A stretch of DNA of 64,000 bases from Deinococcus arcticus (GCF_003028415.1 NZ_PYSV01000012.1:78891-142890), one strand, 5' to 3'; positions 52,455 through 62,620 are shown, numbered from the stretch's first letter. Notes: generated by a model not told the origin, from the letters alone. Program-made: numbers and translations.

Positions 52455-55367
52455 TTACACCTCCGCCACCTCAAAGCGCAGGCCCAGCTCGGCCACGCCG
52501 TCCTGCCCGTTGGGGTCGCGGCCGGTGAGCACGCCGTAGGCGGCCCGCTCCGGGGTCAGCCAGGTGTCGGCCACGCGGCGCAGGTCGTCCAGGGTCACGG
52601 CCAGCAGGCGGGCCTTGTACGCGGCCTGCACCTCGGGGGTATAGCCCGCGTAGTCACTGAACACGCGCAGCTGTCCGGCGGTGTCGGGGCTGGTCAGGGG
52701 GTCCAGCAGCTTGCTGGCCGAGAGAATCGCCTCGGTCAGCGTGCGCGCCTCCTGCGGGGCGGCCAGAAACGCGCGGGCCTCGCGGAAGATGCCGAAGGTG
52801 CGCGCAATGTGCGGATCGCGGTAGCTGCTCATGGCAAACAGGCCGGTGCGCGGCTCGAAGCTGGCCGCGCCGCCGTAGGCCCCGCCCTTCTCGCGCAGTT
52901 CGGGCAGCAGGTACTCGGCGCGCAGCAGCCGCGTAAGCACCAGCAGGGCCGGGCTGTCGGGGTGGGTGTAGGGCACCGTCTGCCAAGCGGCGGCGTTGTA
53001 CGACACGGGCGTGTCGGTGGTGCGCGCCTGCGGGGTGCGCGGCGAGAGGGCGGGGGCGGGATGTCCGGCCACGCCGCCGGGCAGCACGCTGGTCAGCTCG
53101 CTCAGGTCCAGCCCCAGGTCGGCCTCGGTGGCGGTGAGCAGCAGCAGGGGCTCGCCCTGGCGAATCAGGTCCCGCAGGCGGTCAAAGCGCTCCAGCAGCG
53201 CGTCCAGCCCGCCTCCTTCCACGATGCCCTTCAGGGTGGCCAGGGCCGAAAGGCCGCTCAGGCGCTCCTGCAGCGCGCCCGCCGGGCTCAGCTGGGCCTC
53301 GGCCAGGCGCTCGGCGTAGGCGTTGCCGCTGGCCACCACCCCGGCCTTGAACCCCGCCAGCCGCTGCTTGAGCAGCTGTTCCAGCCGCTCGCGGGTGAAC
53401 TCGGGGGCACTCAGCAGGTCGCGCAGCACCGCCACCAGCGCCGGGGCATTGCGCGACAGGGCCTTGCCGCTGAAGGTCAGGGCCAGCCGCACGCGGTTTA
53501 GGTCGTCGGGTGGGGTGCCCACGCCCACGCCAGCGCTCACGCCGCCGGTCACGGCTTCCAGGCGGCGGGCCAGGGCCACGTAGTCCTGCCCGGCCGCGCC
53601 GCTGCGGGTGACCGCAAAGGCGTACAGCGGCAGCACCTCCAGCAGGTCGCCGGGCAGCTCGGGCAGGCGCAGGCGCAGGTCCAGGTAACTCAGGCCGCCG
53701 GTGGGCTGCGGGGCGCGGGCCACGGTCACGGCGCCCAGCTGCTCGGTGGTGTAGGGTGCGGCCGCCACGCTGGCCGGCACGTCGGCCAGCGTAAGGGTGG
53801 GCAGCACGCTGGGGTCAGACGGCTGGGCCTGCACCTCTTTCAGGCGCGCACTTTCGGCCACAATCCGGGCACGGTCCTCGTCGGTGAAGTGGGCACTCAG
53901 GCGCGCGATCAGGGCCTGCTCGTCGGCCTCTACCTGCGCGGCCAGGGCGGGGTCGGGGGCCAGTTCCAGGGTCACGCGGTGGGGGTTGTCCAGCAGCCCG
54001 CGCAGCATGGGCTCGAACACCGGCCCCGCGGCCAGATCGGCGCGCAGGGCGTTCAGGGCGTCGTCCAGGCGCAGGCCCGTCACCGGGTCGCCGCCGTGCA
54101 GCCACGGCCCCAGCAGCCGGAACATCACCTGCAGGCCGTAGGGCTGCCCGGCGTTGCTCACCTCCTTTTGCATGATCTCGAACTGATGCAGGCTGCTTTC
54201 AATCAGTTCGGGGTCCAGCCCCCCCTCGGCAATGGCGCGCAGGGTGTCCAGCACCAGCGTTTCCACGGCCCCTGCCTGTCCGGCGGGCAGCCCCTTCAGG
54301 CCCGCGCCAAAGGCGCCTTCGCGGAAGTTGTCGCGGTAGCCGCTCAGGTCGCTCAGGGCGCCGCCCAGCCCGGACTCGATCAGCGGGCGGGTCAGGGGCG
54401 CGCCCGGGTTGCCCAGCAGCACGTCGCTCAGCACGCTCCAGCGCAGGTTCTGGTGCGGGTCGCTGCTGTGACCCAGCTTCCAGGCCACCACCACCTGCGC
54501 GCCGCGCTCGGTGTCGGTGCTGGGGTAGGTCACCGTTTCGCGCCGGGGCGCCCCGAAGGGCGGCTGGTCGGGAATCTGCACGTCCAGCGTCTGCGGCGAG
54601 AAGCGGACCATCACCTGCGTCTCGATTTCCTGCAGCAGGCGCTCCAGCGGCAGCTGCCCGTAGGTGTAGAAAAAGGCGTTGCCCGGGTGGTAGTGCGCGG
54701 CGTGAAAGGCGCGCAGGGCGTCGTAGGTGAGGTGGGGAATCTCATTCGGCGCCCCGCCAGAGTTGTTGGCATACGTCAGGTCCGGGTACAGCGCCTTGCC
54801 AAAGGCCCGCCACAGCACCGAACCGGGGCTGGCCATGGCGCCTTTCATCTCGTTGTACACCACGCCCTGCAGCTTCAGCGGCGTGCTGGGATCGTCGGGC
54901 GTTTCAAATTCCAGGCGGTGACCGTCCTGCCGGAAGCTCTCGTAGCGCATCAGCGGAAAAAAGGCCGCGTCCAGATACACCGAGAGCAGGTTGAAAAAGT
55001 CCTTCTCGTTGCGGGTGGAAAAGGGGTAGGTGGTCCAGTCGCTGGCCGTCATGGCGTTCATGAAGGTGTTCAGCGAACGCGGCAGCATGGCAAAGAAGGG
55101 GTCCGGGACCGGGTAGCGCTGGCTGCCCATCAGGGCCACGTGTTCCAGAATGTGCGCGATGCCGGTGCTGTCCTTGGGCACGGTGGGAAAGGTCACGCCA
55201 AAGGTGGCGTTGTCGTCAGCGCGAATCACGTGGGCGTGGCGGGCGCCCAGCTCGTGGGTCAGCAGCACCAGCGTGCCCTGCATCTCGGGCAGCGCTTCCA
55301 CACGCTGCACGGTGTAGCGGCCCAGGCGCTCGCCCACGCGCGGGGCAGCCGGAAGAGTGGCGGTCAT
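52455..55367 (-). CDS. M16C metalloprotease (presequence-protease/Cym1-like)
   Basis: 970 aa, the size of a full two-half pitrilysin-type enzyme in a single chain. The inverted Zn motif HILEH (72-76: His72, Glu75, His76) sits in STGIAHILEHVALMGSQRYP, with the distal Glu in VVYNEMKGAMASP. The C-terminal half is the inactive M16 partner domain (EKGGAYGG near its start). Degrades unstructured peptides. No signal peptide, so cytosolic. Leaderless: TAGACT on the minus strand (55374-55379), 6 nt before ATG. Confidence 0.93.
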   Translation of the reverse strand: MTATLPAAPRVGERLGRYTVQRVEALPEMQGTLVLLTHELGARHAHVIRADDNATFGVTFPTVPKDSTGIAHILEHVALMGSQRYPVPDPFFAMLPRSLNTFMNAMTASDWTTYPFSTRNEKDFFNLLSVYLDAAFFPLMRYESFRQDGHRLEFETPDDPSTPLKLQGVVYNEMKGAMASPGSVLWRAFGKALYPDLTYANNSGGAPNEIPHLTYDALRAFHAAHYHPGNAFFYTYGQLPLERLLQEIETQVMVRFSPQTLDVQIPDQPPFGAPRRETVTYPSTDTERGAQVVVAWKLGHSSDPHQNLRWSVLSDVLLGNPGAPLTRPLIESGLGGALSDLSGYRDNFREGAFGAGLKGLPAGQAGAVETLVLDTLRAIAEGGLDPELIESSLHQFEIMQKEVSNAGQPYGLQVMFRLLGPWLHGGDPVTGLRLDDALNALRADLAAGPVFEPMLRGLLDNPHRVTLELAPDPALAAQVEADEQALIARLSAHFTDEDRARIVAESARLKEVQAQPSDPSVLPTLTLADVPASVAAAPYTTEQLGAVTVARAPQPTGGLSYLDLRLRLPELPGDLLEVLPLYAFAVTRSGAAGQDYVALARRLEAVTGGVSAGVGVGTPPDDLNRVRLALTFSGKALSRNAPALVAVLRDLLSAPEFTRERLEQLLKQRLAGFKAGVVASGNAYAERLAEAQLSPAGALQERLSGLSALATLKGIVEGGGLDALLERFDRLRDLIRQGEPLLLLTATEADLGLDLSELTSVLPGGVAGHPAPALSPRTPQARTTDTPVSYNAAAWQTVPYTHPDSPALLVLTRLLRAEYLLPELREKGGAYGGAASFEPRTGLFAMSSYRDPHIARTFGIFREARAFLAAPQEARTLTEAILSASKLLDPLTSPDTAGQLRVFSDYAGYTPEVQAAYKARLLAVTLDDLRRVADTWLTPERAAYGVLTGRDPNGQDGVAELGLRFEVAEV

Positions 55368-55493
55368 GGGGGCAGTCTAGAGCAGGGTTGCGCGCCGAAC
55401 GGCCAGATGCCTTCCGGTGTGGCCGCCGCACGCCCCGCATTCCACACCCCCGGCTCACGGTCTGCCGGGGGGGCGGCAGGTACACTGCCCGCT

Positions 55494-56464
<971 letters not shown>

Positions 56465-56468
<4 letters not shown>

Positions 56469-56914
56469 GGGCGCTGTGGCTGGCGGCCCTGCTGGGCGCC
56501 GCGCCTCTGGCGGCGGCCACCACCGCCCCCACCCTGACCCTGGAGCAGCAGGCGAAAAAGGCCGAGGTAATTGTGCGCGCCAAGCTGGGCCCGGCGGCCG
56601 AGGTCAGGGTGGGCGAGCTGATTTACAGTGTCTATCCGCTGACGGTGACCGAGACCATTGCCGGCGACCCGGCGCGGCTGCCACAGCACGAGGGGGCCCC
56701 GGCGCTGTTCGTACTGAAGGACCTGGCCGACCTGCCCCCGCTGTCAGCCGGGCAGGAGGTGGTGGCCCTGCTGTACACGGCGCGGCTGGACAGTCCGTTT
56801 GTGGGCTTCAACCAGGGCCTGTACGCGGTCAGCGGCGGATCGGTGAAGGCCGGTACCATCACCGATCCGGTCAAACTGCGCGAGGCCATTCTGAGCGCGC
56901 GGGGGCAGCGGTGA
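56465..56914 (+). CDS. Secreted protein of unknown function
   Basis: 149 aa with a signal peptide (MRALWLAALLGAAPLAAA). The mature part is beta-rich (EVIVRAKLG, PLTVTETIAGD, EVVALLYTAR, GLYAVSGGSVKAG) and resembles hypothetical secreted proteins associated with cohesin/dockerin-type or copper-binding loci; the family is not certain. GTG start and stop both overlap neighbours (GTGA), so the three genes are translated as one unit. Confidence 0.7.
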
Positions 56915-57423
56915 AGCGGGCGCTGCTGCTGGCCGCGCTGCTGCTGGCGTCTGCCCAGGCGGCCAGCGTGAAACTGCGCCCCCAGGGCGAGGAGCTGACC
57001 CGCGCCGTGCGCGAGGCCCTGAGCGCCCTGAGCACCCCCGAGTTGCCCGTGACCCTGGACGCCAGCGGCGGCGTGATCCTGGCGCTGGGCGGCGCGGCCC
57101 CCTTCAACCCGGATGTGGCGGCGCGCGTGGTGACCGTGAACGGCGAGCGGCGCATTGAATTCAATCCGCGTGGGCCGCTGCCGCTGCAGGAGGCCATCCG
57201 CGCCGAGCTGGCGCGCGAACTGCGCCTGACCGAGTGGACCCCCGCCGCTGCCCGCACCCGCCTGAGCGGCGCCGACCTGAACGGCGACGGCCGGATTGAC
57301 CTGACGGACCTGGCCCTGCTGATGGCCAACCACGGCAAGACCACCCCGGTAGGTGACCTGAGCGGCGACGGCAAGGTGGATGACGCCGACGTGCGCCTGT
57401 TCGGCGCCCAGTACAAGCCCTGA
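56911..57423 (+). CDS. Secreted dockerin-domain protein
   Basis: 170 aa. Signal peptide 1-17 (MKRALLLAALLLASAQA). Residues 20-115 form an unknown domain with a predicted ARELRLTEWTP end. Residues 121-170 are a type I dockerin: two calcium loops DLNGDGRIDLTD (122-133) and DLSGDGKVDDAD (149-160), each followed by a helix. Dockerins bind cohesin modules, and a cohesin-like domain is encoded two genes upstream. Overlaps the previous gene by GTGA; a strong hairpin follows. Confidence 0.85.
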   Translation: MKRALLLAALLLASAQAASVKLRPQGEELTRAVREALSALSTPELPVTLDASGGVILALGGAAPFNPDVAARVVTVNGERRIEFNPRGPLPLQEAIRAELARELRLTEWTPAAARTRLSGADLNGDGRIDLTDLALLMANHGKTTPVGDLSGDGKVDDADVRLFGAQYKP

Positions 57424-57443
57424 GACGGACGGCCGTCTGTTGC

Positions 57444-57476
57444 GCCGACCAGCCGGGCCTGTTCCGGCTGGTCGGC
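57444..57476 (+). terminator. Hairpin after the dockerin operon
   Basis: Perfect 13-bp stem GCCGACCAGCCGG / CCGGCTGGTCGGC with a 7-nt loop, 20 nt after the stop. Lacks a T tract. Confidence 0.7.
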
Positions 57477-57628
57477 TTCATGCCCCGAGGGGCGCCCGGC
57501 CGGCTCTTTCCCGCGCCGCTCGGATGGAACTGCTGTTGCACTGGTCGGAGTCTGTATGAGTTCCTGGTTCCGGGGCGGGACTGGGCGCGCACCTTTGCCG
57601 CCCCCGCCGCCCTGCTACGCTGCCGGGC

Positions 57629-57826
57629 ATGACAGGCGACGACACCATTGACTTGCAGGACTTCCTGAAACTGCGCGGGCTGGTGGAAACCGGCGGCGAG
57701 GCCAAATTCCGCGTGCAGGGCGGCGAGGTGCGCCTGAACGGTGACATCGAGACGCGGCGGCGCAAGAAGCTGCGCCGGGGCGACGTGGTGGAATACGCCG
57801 GGCACCGCGTGACGGTGGACTGGTAG
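57629..57826 (+). CDS. Small S4-domain RNA-binding protein (YbcJ-like)
   Basis: 65 aa, nearly all S4 domain: IDLQDFLKLRGLVETGGEAK, then VRLNGDIETRRRKKLRRGDVVEY. Basic surface for structured RNA. Similar YbcJ/RlbA proteins associate with ribosomes. Leaderless: TACGCT 57616-57621, 7 nt before ATG. The next gene follows after 4 nt. Confidence 0.9.
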   Translation: MTGDDTIDLQDFLKLRGLVETGGEAKFRVQGGEVRLNGDIETRRRKKLRRGDVVEYAGHRVTVDW

Positions 57827-57830
57827 GGCC

Positions 57831-58367
57831 GTGGGCGCCTACGAGGATGCCGTGCTGGACTACCGCCGCCGCAAGGACGAGCACTTCGCGGCTGGGGGCG
57901 GTCCGGTGGAGGCGGCCACCTTTCAGGGCCTGCACTACTACCCCCCGGACGAAGCCTGGGCGTTTACGCTGCCCCTGACCCTGCGGCCCCAGGACGCGGG
58001 CACAGAGGTGACCCTGGCGACCAACACCGGCGAGACACGGACCATGGCGGGCTTTGCCGAGGTCACGGTGCCCCTGCCGGGAGGGCAACACACCCTGCTG
58101 GTCTTTGCCCCCCTGGGCGAGAACCGCCCGGCGCGCGTCTTCGTGCCCTTCCGGGACGCCACGAGCGGCATGGAAACCTACGGCGCCGGCCGCTACGTAG
58201 ACGCCCCGGTGGACTGGCAGCTGGGCGGCGACGGCCCGCTGATCCGGCTGGACTTCAATCTGGCTTACCACCCCTACTGCGCCTACAGCCCGGCCTGGGT
58301 GTGCCCCCTGCCCCCCCGCGAGAACTGGCTGCCTGAGCAGGTGGCGGCCGGGGAGAAGCTGGGGTAG
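57831..58367 (+). CDS. DUF1684 protein
   Basis: 178 aa cytosolic. The family block FVPFRDATSGMETYGAGRY, LDFNLAYHPYCAYSPAWVCPLPPREN and WLPEQVAAGEK is nearly complete. Function unknown across the family. GTG start 4 nt after the S4 gene stop suggests an operon. Confidence 0.9.
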   Translation: MGAYEDAVLDYRRRKDEHFAAGGGPVEAATFQGLHYYPPDEAWAFTLPLTLRPQDAGTEVTLATNTGETRTMAGFAEVTVPLPGGQHTLLVFAPLGENRPARVFVPFRDATSGMETYGAGRYVDAPVDWQLGGDGPLIRLDFNLAYHPYCAYSPAWVCPLPPRENWLPEQVAAGEKLG

Positions 58368-58370
58368 GCG

Positions 58371-58436
58371 GGGAGGCAGGAGGCGGCGCGCGGGGAGCAG
58401 GAAAAGATGGGGACCGCGCGCCGCCTCCTGCCTCCC
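58371..58436. terminator. Long perfect hairpin between converging DUF1684 and comF
   Basis: 23-bp perfect stem (58371-58393 with 58414-58436; arm starts GGGAGGCAGGAGGCGGCGCG) and a 20-nt loop. The arm reiterates AGGCAGGAGGC. Member of the word-hairpin set; no T tract. Confidence 0.7.
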
Positions 58437-58449
58437 GCTTCCTGCCGCC

Positions 58450-59094
58450 CTACCTCGCCACCACGGCCACATACACCACGGAAACGCCAGCGGCCTGCAG
58501 GGCTTCCTGGCAGGCCCACGCGGTGCGGCCGGTGGTCAGCACATCATCTATCAGCAGCACCGGGCCCGGGGGCAGCGGGGCAGCGCTGCGCCCGAAGGCG
58601 CCCTGCAGGTCCTCGCGTTCGGCGGCGCGGCGGCGGGCCTGCTGGGCCCCCGCGTGGGTACGGCGCAGGGCATTCACGCACGGCACGCCCAGCTGCTCGG
58701 CCAGGGCGCGGCCCAGGGCTTCAGCCTGGTTAAAGCCGCGTTCGCGCTGCCGCGCCGGGTGCAGGGGCACCGGCACCACGGCCGCCACCTCCCAGCCCGG
58801 CGGCACCCCGGCCGCCAGCGCAGCGCCCAGCACGGGGGCCAGGTCGCGGGCCCCACCAAACTTCAGCGCGCGCACGGCGCGGCGGCGCACCCCGGCGTAG
58901 GGGCCCAGGGTCAGCAGGTGGGGCGCGGGGTGTGGGCGCAGCGGACTGTGGGCCCAGACCTGCGGGCGCAACGCCGCGCGGCAGTCACTGCAGAGCCCGG
59001 CCTGGGCCCCCAGCTGCGCGCCGCAGCCGGGACAGGGCCGGGGCAACAGGGCGCGGGCCAGCCCGGCCAGCCGGGCGCGCAGCGGCCCAGTCAC
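58450..59094 (-). CDS. comF: ComF-family phosphoribosyltransferase-like protein
   Basis: 214 aa. N-terminal zinc knuckle CPGCGAQLG...CSDC (20-40) and a PRTase domain with PLHPARQRERGFNQAE and the PRPP loop VLLIDDVLTTGRTA. In other bacteria ComF/GntX helps natural transformation, which is common in Deinococcus. GTG start overlaps the upstream stop. Confidence 0.92.
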   Translation of the reverse strand: MTGPLRARLAGLARALLPRPCPGCGAQLGAQAGLCSDCRAALRPQVWAHSPLRPHPAPHLLTLGPYAGVRRRAVRALKFGGARDLAPVLGAALAAGVPPGWEVAAVVPVPLHPARQRERGFNQAEALGRALAEQLGVPCVNALRRTHAGAQQARRRAAEREDLQGAFGRSAAPLPPGPVLLIDDVLTTGRTAWACQEALQAAGVSVVYVAVVAR

Positions 59095-59600
59095 GCGCCC
59101 AGCTCGTCCAGAAAGAGGGGCGGGCGCGTGGCCTCAATGCGCTGCCACGCTGTGTGCAGACCGTCCGGGTCCAGCATGGGGGCCGCCAGGGCAAAACAGG
59201 CGAGGTGGTGCGCGCACACCTGGGCCACGCCCGCCTCGCCCAGCCGGGCGCGCTCGGCCGGGGTCAGCAGGGCGGCAAAGGCGGCGGGGTCCCCCAGCGC
59301 CGGGTGCCCCCCCTCGCGGATGGCGGCGCGCAGAAAGGCCGCCACCTCGGCCGGATTCAGCCAGAAGCCGAACATCAGCTGATCGGACAGGGCGTCCAGT
59401 TGCCGCAGCCGTGCAGGTTCCAGGCCCCCTCTCACCAGCCGCCGCGCCAGCGCCTGCCGTTCCAGGCGCAGGGCCGCGTATCCGGCCAGTGACAGCTGCT
59501 CGCCCGCCGGGGTCACGCGCCCGCCCACCGCGCGGCGCAGGCGGTAGGCCAGCACGTACTCCTGGTATTCGCGCAGCAGTTCGGAGACGGGGGCGCTCAC
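59091..59600 (-). CDS. Hypothetical helical protein upstream of comF
   Basis: 169 aa, all-helical (SELLREYQEYVLAYRLRRAVGG, LSLAGYAALRLERQALARRL, PAEVAAFLRAAIREG). Start GTG 59600 has CGGAGG before it and overlaps the stop of a 22-codon leaderless ORF (59597-59665). The longer frame upstream is GC-rich non-coding. Coupled to comF. Function unknown. Confidence 0.65.
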   Translation of the reverse strand: MSAPVSELLREYQEYVLAYRLRRAVGGRVTPAGEQLSLAGYAALRLERQALARRLVRGGLEPARLRQLDALSDQLMFGFWLNPAEVAAFLRAAIREGGHPALGDPAAFAALLTPAERARLGEAGVAQVCAHHLACFALAAPMLDPDGLHTAWQRIEATRPPLFLDELGA

Positions 59601-59665
59601 CGGGCCTCCGGGCCCAGTGCCAGGAGCGGCCAGCAGACAGGGGGCACCAGGGGCCGGCGGGTCAC
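59597..59665 (-). CDS. Leaderless 22-codon ORF coupled to the gene upstream of comF
   Basis: GTG 59665 has TAGAAT (minus strand, 59672-59677) exactly 6 nt upstream, the leaderless signature, and no RBS. It encodes MTRRPLVPPVCWPLLALGPE plus two residues and stops in the GTGA overlap with the next start. Contains Pro-Pro and Trp-Pro pairs. Either a short leader peptide that couples or attenuates translation, or chance. Confidence 0.4.
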   Translation of the reverse strand: MTRRPLVPPVCWPLLALGPEAR

Positions 59666-60038
59666 GCGCCCATTCTAGGGCGGCGCCCGGCGGCCCGCCC
59701 CTGGGATTCTCCTCATGCACCCCGCGTGGGCCGGGGCCGCGTGCAGACGGAGCCGGGGGCCAGGAATGGCCGCAAGGGGCAGGCGCAGGAGCCAGCCTAT
59801 CCACCGCTGTCCATGAGGGGCGCCCCAGGCCCGCACACGCCGCATTCACCCCCGTCCAACACAGGCGGGGCATGCTCGCCCTACCCAGGCAGGACCAGAG
59901 CGCACAGGGGACAAAGGCCACCGGCTGGCCTTCTAAGCTGTGGGCACACGTCTTTCCAGGGTGCTTCTGCCCCGCGCCGCTGCTGGCCTGGGCGCCCGCC
60001 GGTCTGCTCGCCCTCTTGCCCCCTGTCCAAGGAGACCC
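59666..60038. other. Intergenic region between divergent genes
   Basis: 373 bp. Contains the leaderless TAGAAT box for the minus strand and the RBS AAGGAGACC of the plus gene near the end. No other ORF, repeat or hairpin I can defend. Confidence 0.5.
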
Positions 60039-60317
60039 ATGCACCTGCTGCGCCGCGCCCACCCTTTTGAATACCGCTCTGGCCAGGGCCGTGATGAGCT
60101 GGGGCTGGCCGACATCTGGGCCGATGCGGGCGCCACCCGCGCGGTGGTGGTGCTGCGCGGCATTCCGCCTGCCGAGGCCGCGTGCGCCCTGAGTGCCCTG
60201 GACCATAGCGCCCTGCCCTACCTGCTGCGCCCCGAGACCCGCGTGCTGGTGCTGACCCTGCGCCCCGCCGCACGCGGCGAAAAGGCCCGCGCCGTGGTGC
60301 TGCCGCTCAGCGCCTGA
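60039..60317 (+). CDS. Hypothetical small protein
   Basis: 92 aa alpha/beta (RAVVVLRGIPPAEAACALSAL, TRVLVLTLRPAARGEKARAVVL). Start ATG 60039 fixed by AAGGAGACC. No family recognised. Confidence 0.6.
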   Translation: MHLLRRAHPFEYRSGQGRDELGLADIWADAGATRAVVVLRGIPPAEAACALSALDHSALPYLLRPETRVLVLTLRPAARGEKARAVVLPLSA

Positions 60318-60369
60318 TCGCGGCGCCCACCCTTACGCCTAGGCGCTCCAGCTGACCCCCGCGTGGCCG

Positions 60370-60825
60370 TCACTCCAACACGAAGCGCACGCCCTCTTCA
60401 AAAGTTACGGCTGCCACCTGGGCCCGGGGCAGCACCGCGTTGCGCCGCCAGGGCATCCACTCGGTCTGGCCGTGGGCGCTGCGCAGAAAGCCGCGCACCC
60501 CCACCTCCACATAGCGCGCCGGGCCTCCCAGCAGCGCGGTCAGGCCGGCGCGCACCAGCTCCGGGTCGGCCAGGAGGCCAGTCAGGCGGGCCGACGGCAC
60601 CCCGGCGTCCGGGTCGGGGGTGGCCTGTGGGTCGGCGTGCAGGGGCGAGGGATGTGGCTGGTACAGGTCCACCGTCAGGCCCTCCAGGACCAGCAGAGCG
60701 GCGCGCGCCTGCGCCTGGGGCAGCGGGTGCGTAAAGGCCACATGCACGTCCAGCTCAAAGCCGCGCACGCCCTTGTCGGTGCGGGTGGAGGTGGGGCCCG
60801 CCGGGCCAGAGGGGCGCCCGGTCAT
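60370..60825 (-). CDS. Hypothetical protein coupled to a DinB gene
   Basis: 151 aa with a beta-strand-rich pattern (FELDVHVAFTHP, ALLVLEGLTVDLYQP, ARYVEVGVRGFL, VAAVTFEEGVRFVLE). Overlaps the upstream DinB-type gene by ATGA. No family recognised. Confidence 0.65.
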   Translation of the reverse strand: MTGRPSGPAGPTSTRTDKGVRGFELDVHVAFTHPLPQAQARAALLVLEGLTVDLYQPHPSPLHADPQATPDPDAGVPSARLTGLLADPELVRAGLTALLGGPARYVEVGVRGFLRSAHGQTEWMPWRRNAVLPRAQVAAVTFEEGVRFVLE

Positions 60826-61349
60826 GCGCGCACGCTCCGTTCCAGCGCCCGGCGGTGCCCGGCCAGATGCGCCGTGACCATGCGGGCCCAGTCCAGGGCG
60901 TCCAGTTCCCCGAAAAAGGGGTGCCACAGGGTCCGGCCCGGGGTGGCGCGCAGCCCGGCCGTGGCGGCTTCCAGCGCCGCGCGGCCCTGGGCCCAGCGCG
61001 CCGGCCACCCGGCCCAGGGCAGGCCCGTGTCACTGGGCAGGGCAGCGGCGGGGGCCCTGCGGCGACCATCAGAGGTCAGGTCGCCGGGGGTCTGGGGCGC
61101 GGGGCGCAGCGCGCGCTCCGAGAGCAGCAGGCTCAGCACCCGGGCAATGGCCTCGTTGATCAGCGCCACATGCTCGGCGTCCTGGGCCGGGGTCCAGTCG
61201 CGGCCCGGCTGCACCCGGGTCCAGTCGGCCTGGCGCTGGGTCAGATGGGCCTCGAACTGGTCCAGTTCGCTCAGCAGGCGGGCACGCACCGCCGCCGGGG
61301 TGTCGCCCATGGGGGCCAGTGCGGCGCGGTCCAGAAGGGGAACAGGCAT
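60822..61349 (-). CDS. DinB-superfamily protein
   Basis: 175 aa four-helix fold: LLSELDQFEAHL, DWTPAQDAEHVALINEAIA with the first His, then the C-terminal HPFFGELDALDWARMVTAHLAGHRRAL with HLAGH ligands. Metal-dependent thiol transferase or hydrolase fold; substrate unknown. Leaderless: TACACT on the minus strand (61356-61361), 6 nt before ATG 61349. Confidence 0.78.
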   Translation of the reverse strand: MPVPLLDRAALAPMGDTPAAVRARLLSELDQFEAHLTQRQADWTRVQPGRDWTPAQDAEHVALINEAIARVLSLLLSERALRPAPQTPGDLTSDGRRRAPAAALPSDTGLPWAGWPARWAQGRAALEAATAGLRATPGRTLWHPFFGELDALDWARMVTAHLAGHRRALERSVRA

Positions 61350-61429
61350 GGGCGCAGTGTAAGGCAGCGTGCGCTGCTGGCGGTGTTCAGGCCGTGTGGC
61401 CAGCCCCCAGGCGCCTGAGGGCTGGCGCG

Positions 61430-61840
61430 CTACAGCCGCCCGGTCCCCGGCAGAAAGACGCCCGGGTCCAGGGGCGAACTGGCCGCCACGGCCCGCGCTG
61501 CCAGGGCCGCGTCCGGTTCGGAGAGCAACTGGGCGGCGTCGGGGGGCGGCAGCACGGCCTCACGCAGGGTCAGGCCGGCGCCCACGGCCCAGGCCACCAG
61601 TTCAGCCAGGGCCGAAACGCCCGCCGGGCCAAAGTGCGGGCCAAAGGCGCGGGCCACCACCACCCGGTCGGCGCCGCGCTCCAGCAGCGCCCCGTAGGCC
61701 GCGCGCTGGCGCTCGCCCTGCCAGTCGGTGACCAGAATCAGCTGGCCGCTGCGCGGTGCGGGGGTCTGGACATGGGCCTGCACGGCGGCCCACGTCTCGC
61801 GCGGCGCGCCGGGCATCCCCAGGGGATCGGGCAGGTTCAC
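61430..61840 (-). CDS. Hypothetical protein
   Basis: 136 aa alpha/beta (GQLILVTDWQGERQRAAYGALL, DRVVVARAFGP, VSALAELVAWAV). GTG 61840 is chosen because TATGCT on the minus strand (61848-61853) is 7 nt upstream; an ATG at 61852 lies inside that -10 box. Function unknown. Confidence 0.6.
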   Translation of the reverse strand: MNLPDPLGMPGAPRETWAAVQAHVQTPAPRSGQLILVTDWQGERQRAAYGALLERGADRVVVARAFGPHFGPAGVSALAELVAWAVGAGLTLREAVLPPPDAAQLLSEPDAALAARAVAASSPLDPGVFLPGTGRL

Positions 61841-61919
61841 GCCGCTTAGCATAGCCCCCGCACCCGGCCCCCGGAGCGCGGCGCCATCCCGGCGGCCCCG
61901 GCGCACTATCCTGACGGCC

Positions 61920-62618
61920 ATGAACACTGCCCTCCCCACCCTGATCGCCCAGGCCCGGGGCGGCCGGGTCGTGCGCACCCCTTTTTTAAATGGGGACGAC
62001 ATTGACCGCCGCCTGCTGAGCGGCGACGACCTGAAACACCGGCTGGCCGGCGGCTTTCCCGATGCCCGGCGCGTGGTGCTCACCTTGTATCCCGCCCATA
62101 TTCCCGAGGTGGATAGCGGCGTGGCCGTGTTTCGCCTGACCCCGGAAGCGGGCGGCCCCGGCTGGGACCTGCAGGACTTCAGCGTGCACCTGCGGAGCCT
62201 GGGCCTGAAAGAAGAGCAGCTGGGCGACCTGCGTGAAGAACGCGGCGCCTTTCTGGTGGCGGCCACCGGCAAGGCCGCGCAGGCGCTGGCCGACCTGACC
62301 GAACTGGGCGGGCGCCCGGTGGAGGTGGAAGCCGTGGGCGAGAGTGCTGGCCGGGGCAGCAAGGTGCGCGAGGTCGTGGTGCCCTCCATGCGGGTGGACG
62401 TGGTGGGCGCCAAGGGGTTTGGGGTCAGCCGCGCCTATTTTCAGCAGGGCATTGACGGCGGCAAGGTGCGCCTGAACGGCAGCCACGCGCGGGCCAGCAG
62501 CGAGATCCGCGAGGGCGATTCTCTGAGCGCCGATGGCCTGGGCCGCATTGACTTCAAGCGTGTGGTGAACGAAACCCGGCGCGGCAATTTCAAGGTGGAA
62601 CTGGACGTGCACAAGTAA
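61920..62618 (+). CDS. S4-domain protein, YlmH-like
   Basis: 232 aa. An N-terminal alpha/beta part (TPFLNGDDIDRRLL, ARRVVLTLYPAHIPE, GAFLVAATGKAA) is followed by a C-terminal S4 domain (MRVDVVGAKGFGVSRAYFQQ, GKVRLNGSHARASSEIREGD), as in YlmH/photosystem II S4 proteins, which bind rRNA and can act in ribosome rescue. Leaderless: TATCCT 61907-61912, 7 nt before ATG. The ATPase gene follows after 2 nt. Confidence 0.88.
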   Translation: MNTALPTLIAQARGGRVVRTPFLNGDDIDRRLLSGDDLKHRLAGGFPDARRVVLTLYPAHIPEVDSGVAVFRLTPEAGGPGWDLQDFSVHLRSLGLKEEQLGDLREERGAFLVAATGKAAQALADLTELGGRPVEVEAVGESAGRGSKVREVVVPSMRVDVVGAKGFGVSRAYFQQGIDGGKVRLNGSHARASSEIREGDSLSADGLGRIDFKRVVNETRRGNFKVELDVHK

Positions 62619-62620
62619 CC

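Noticed and set aside
60472..61418. Plus-strand frames opposite the DinB gene
   Set aside because: Shadows; no RBS, Arg/Gly/Ala-rich.
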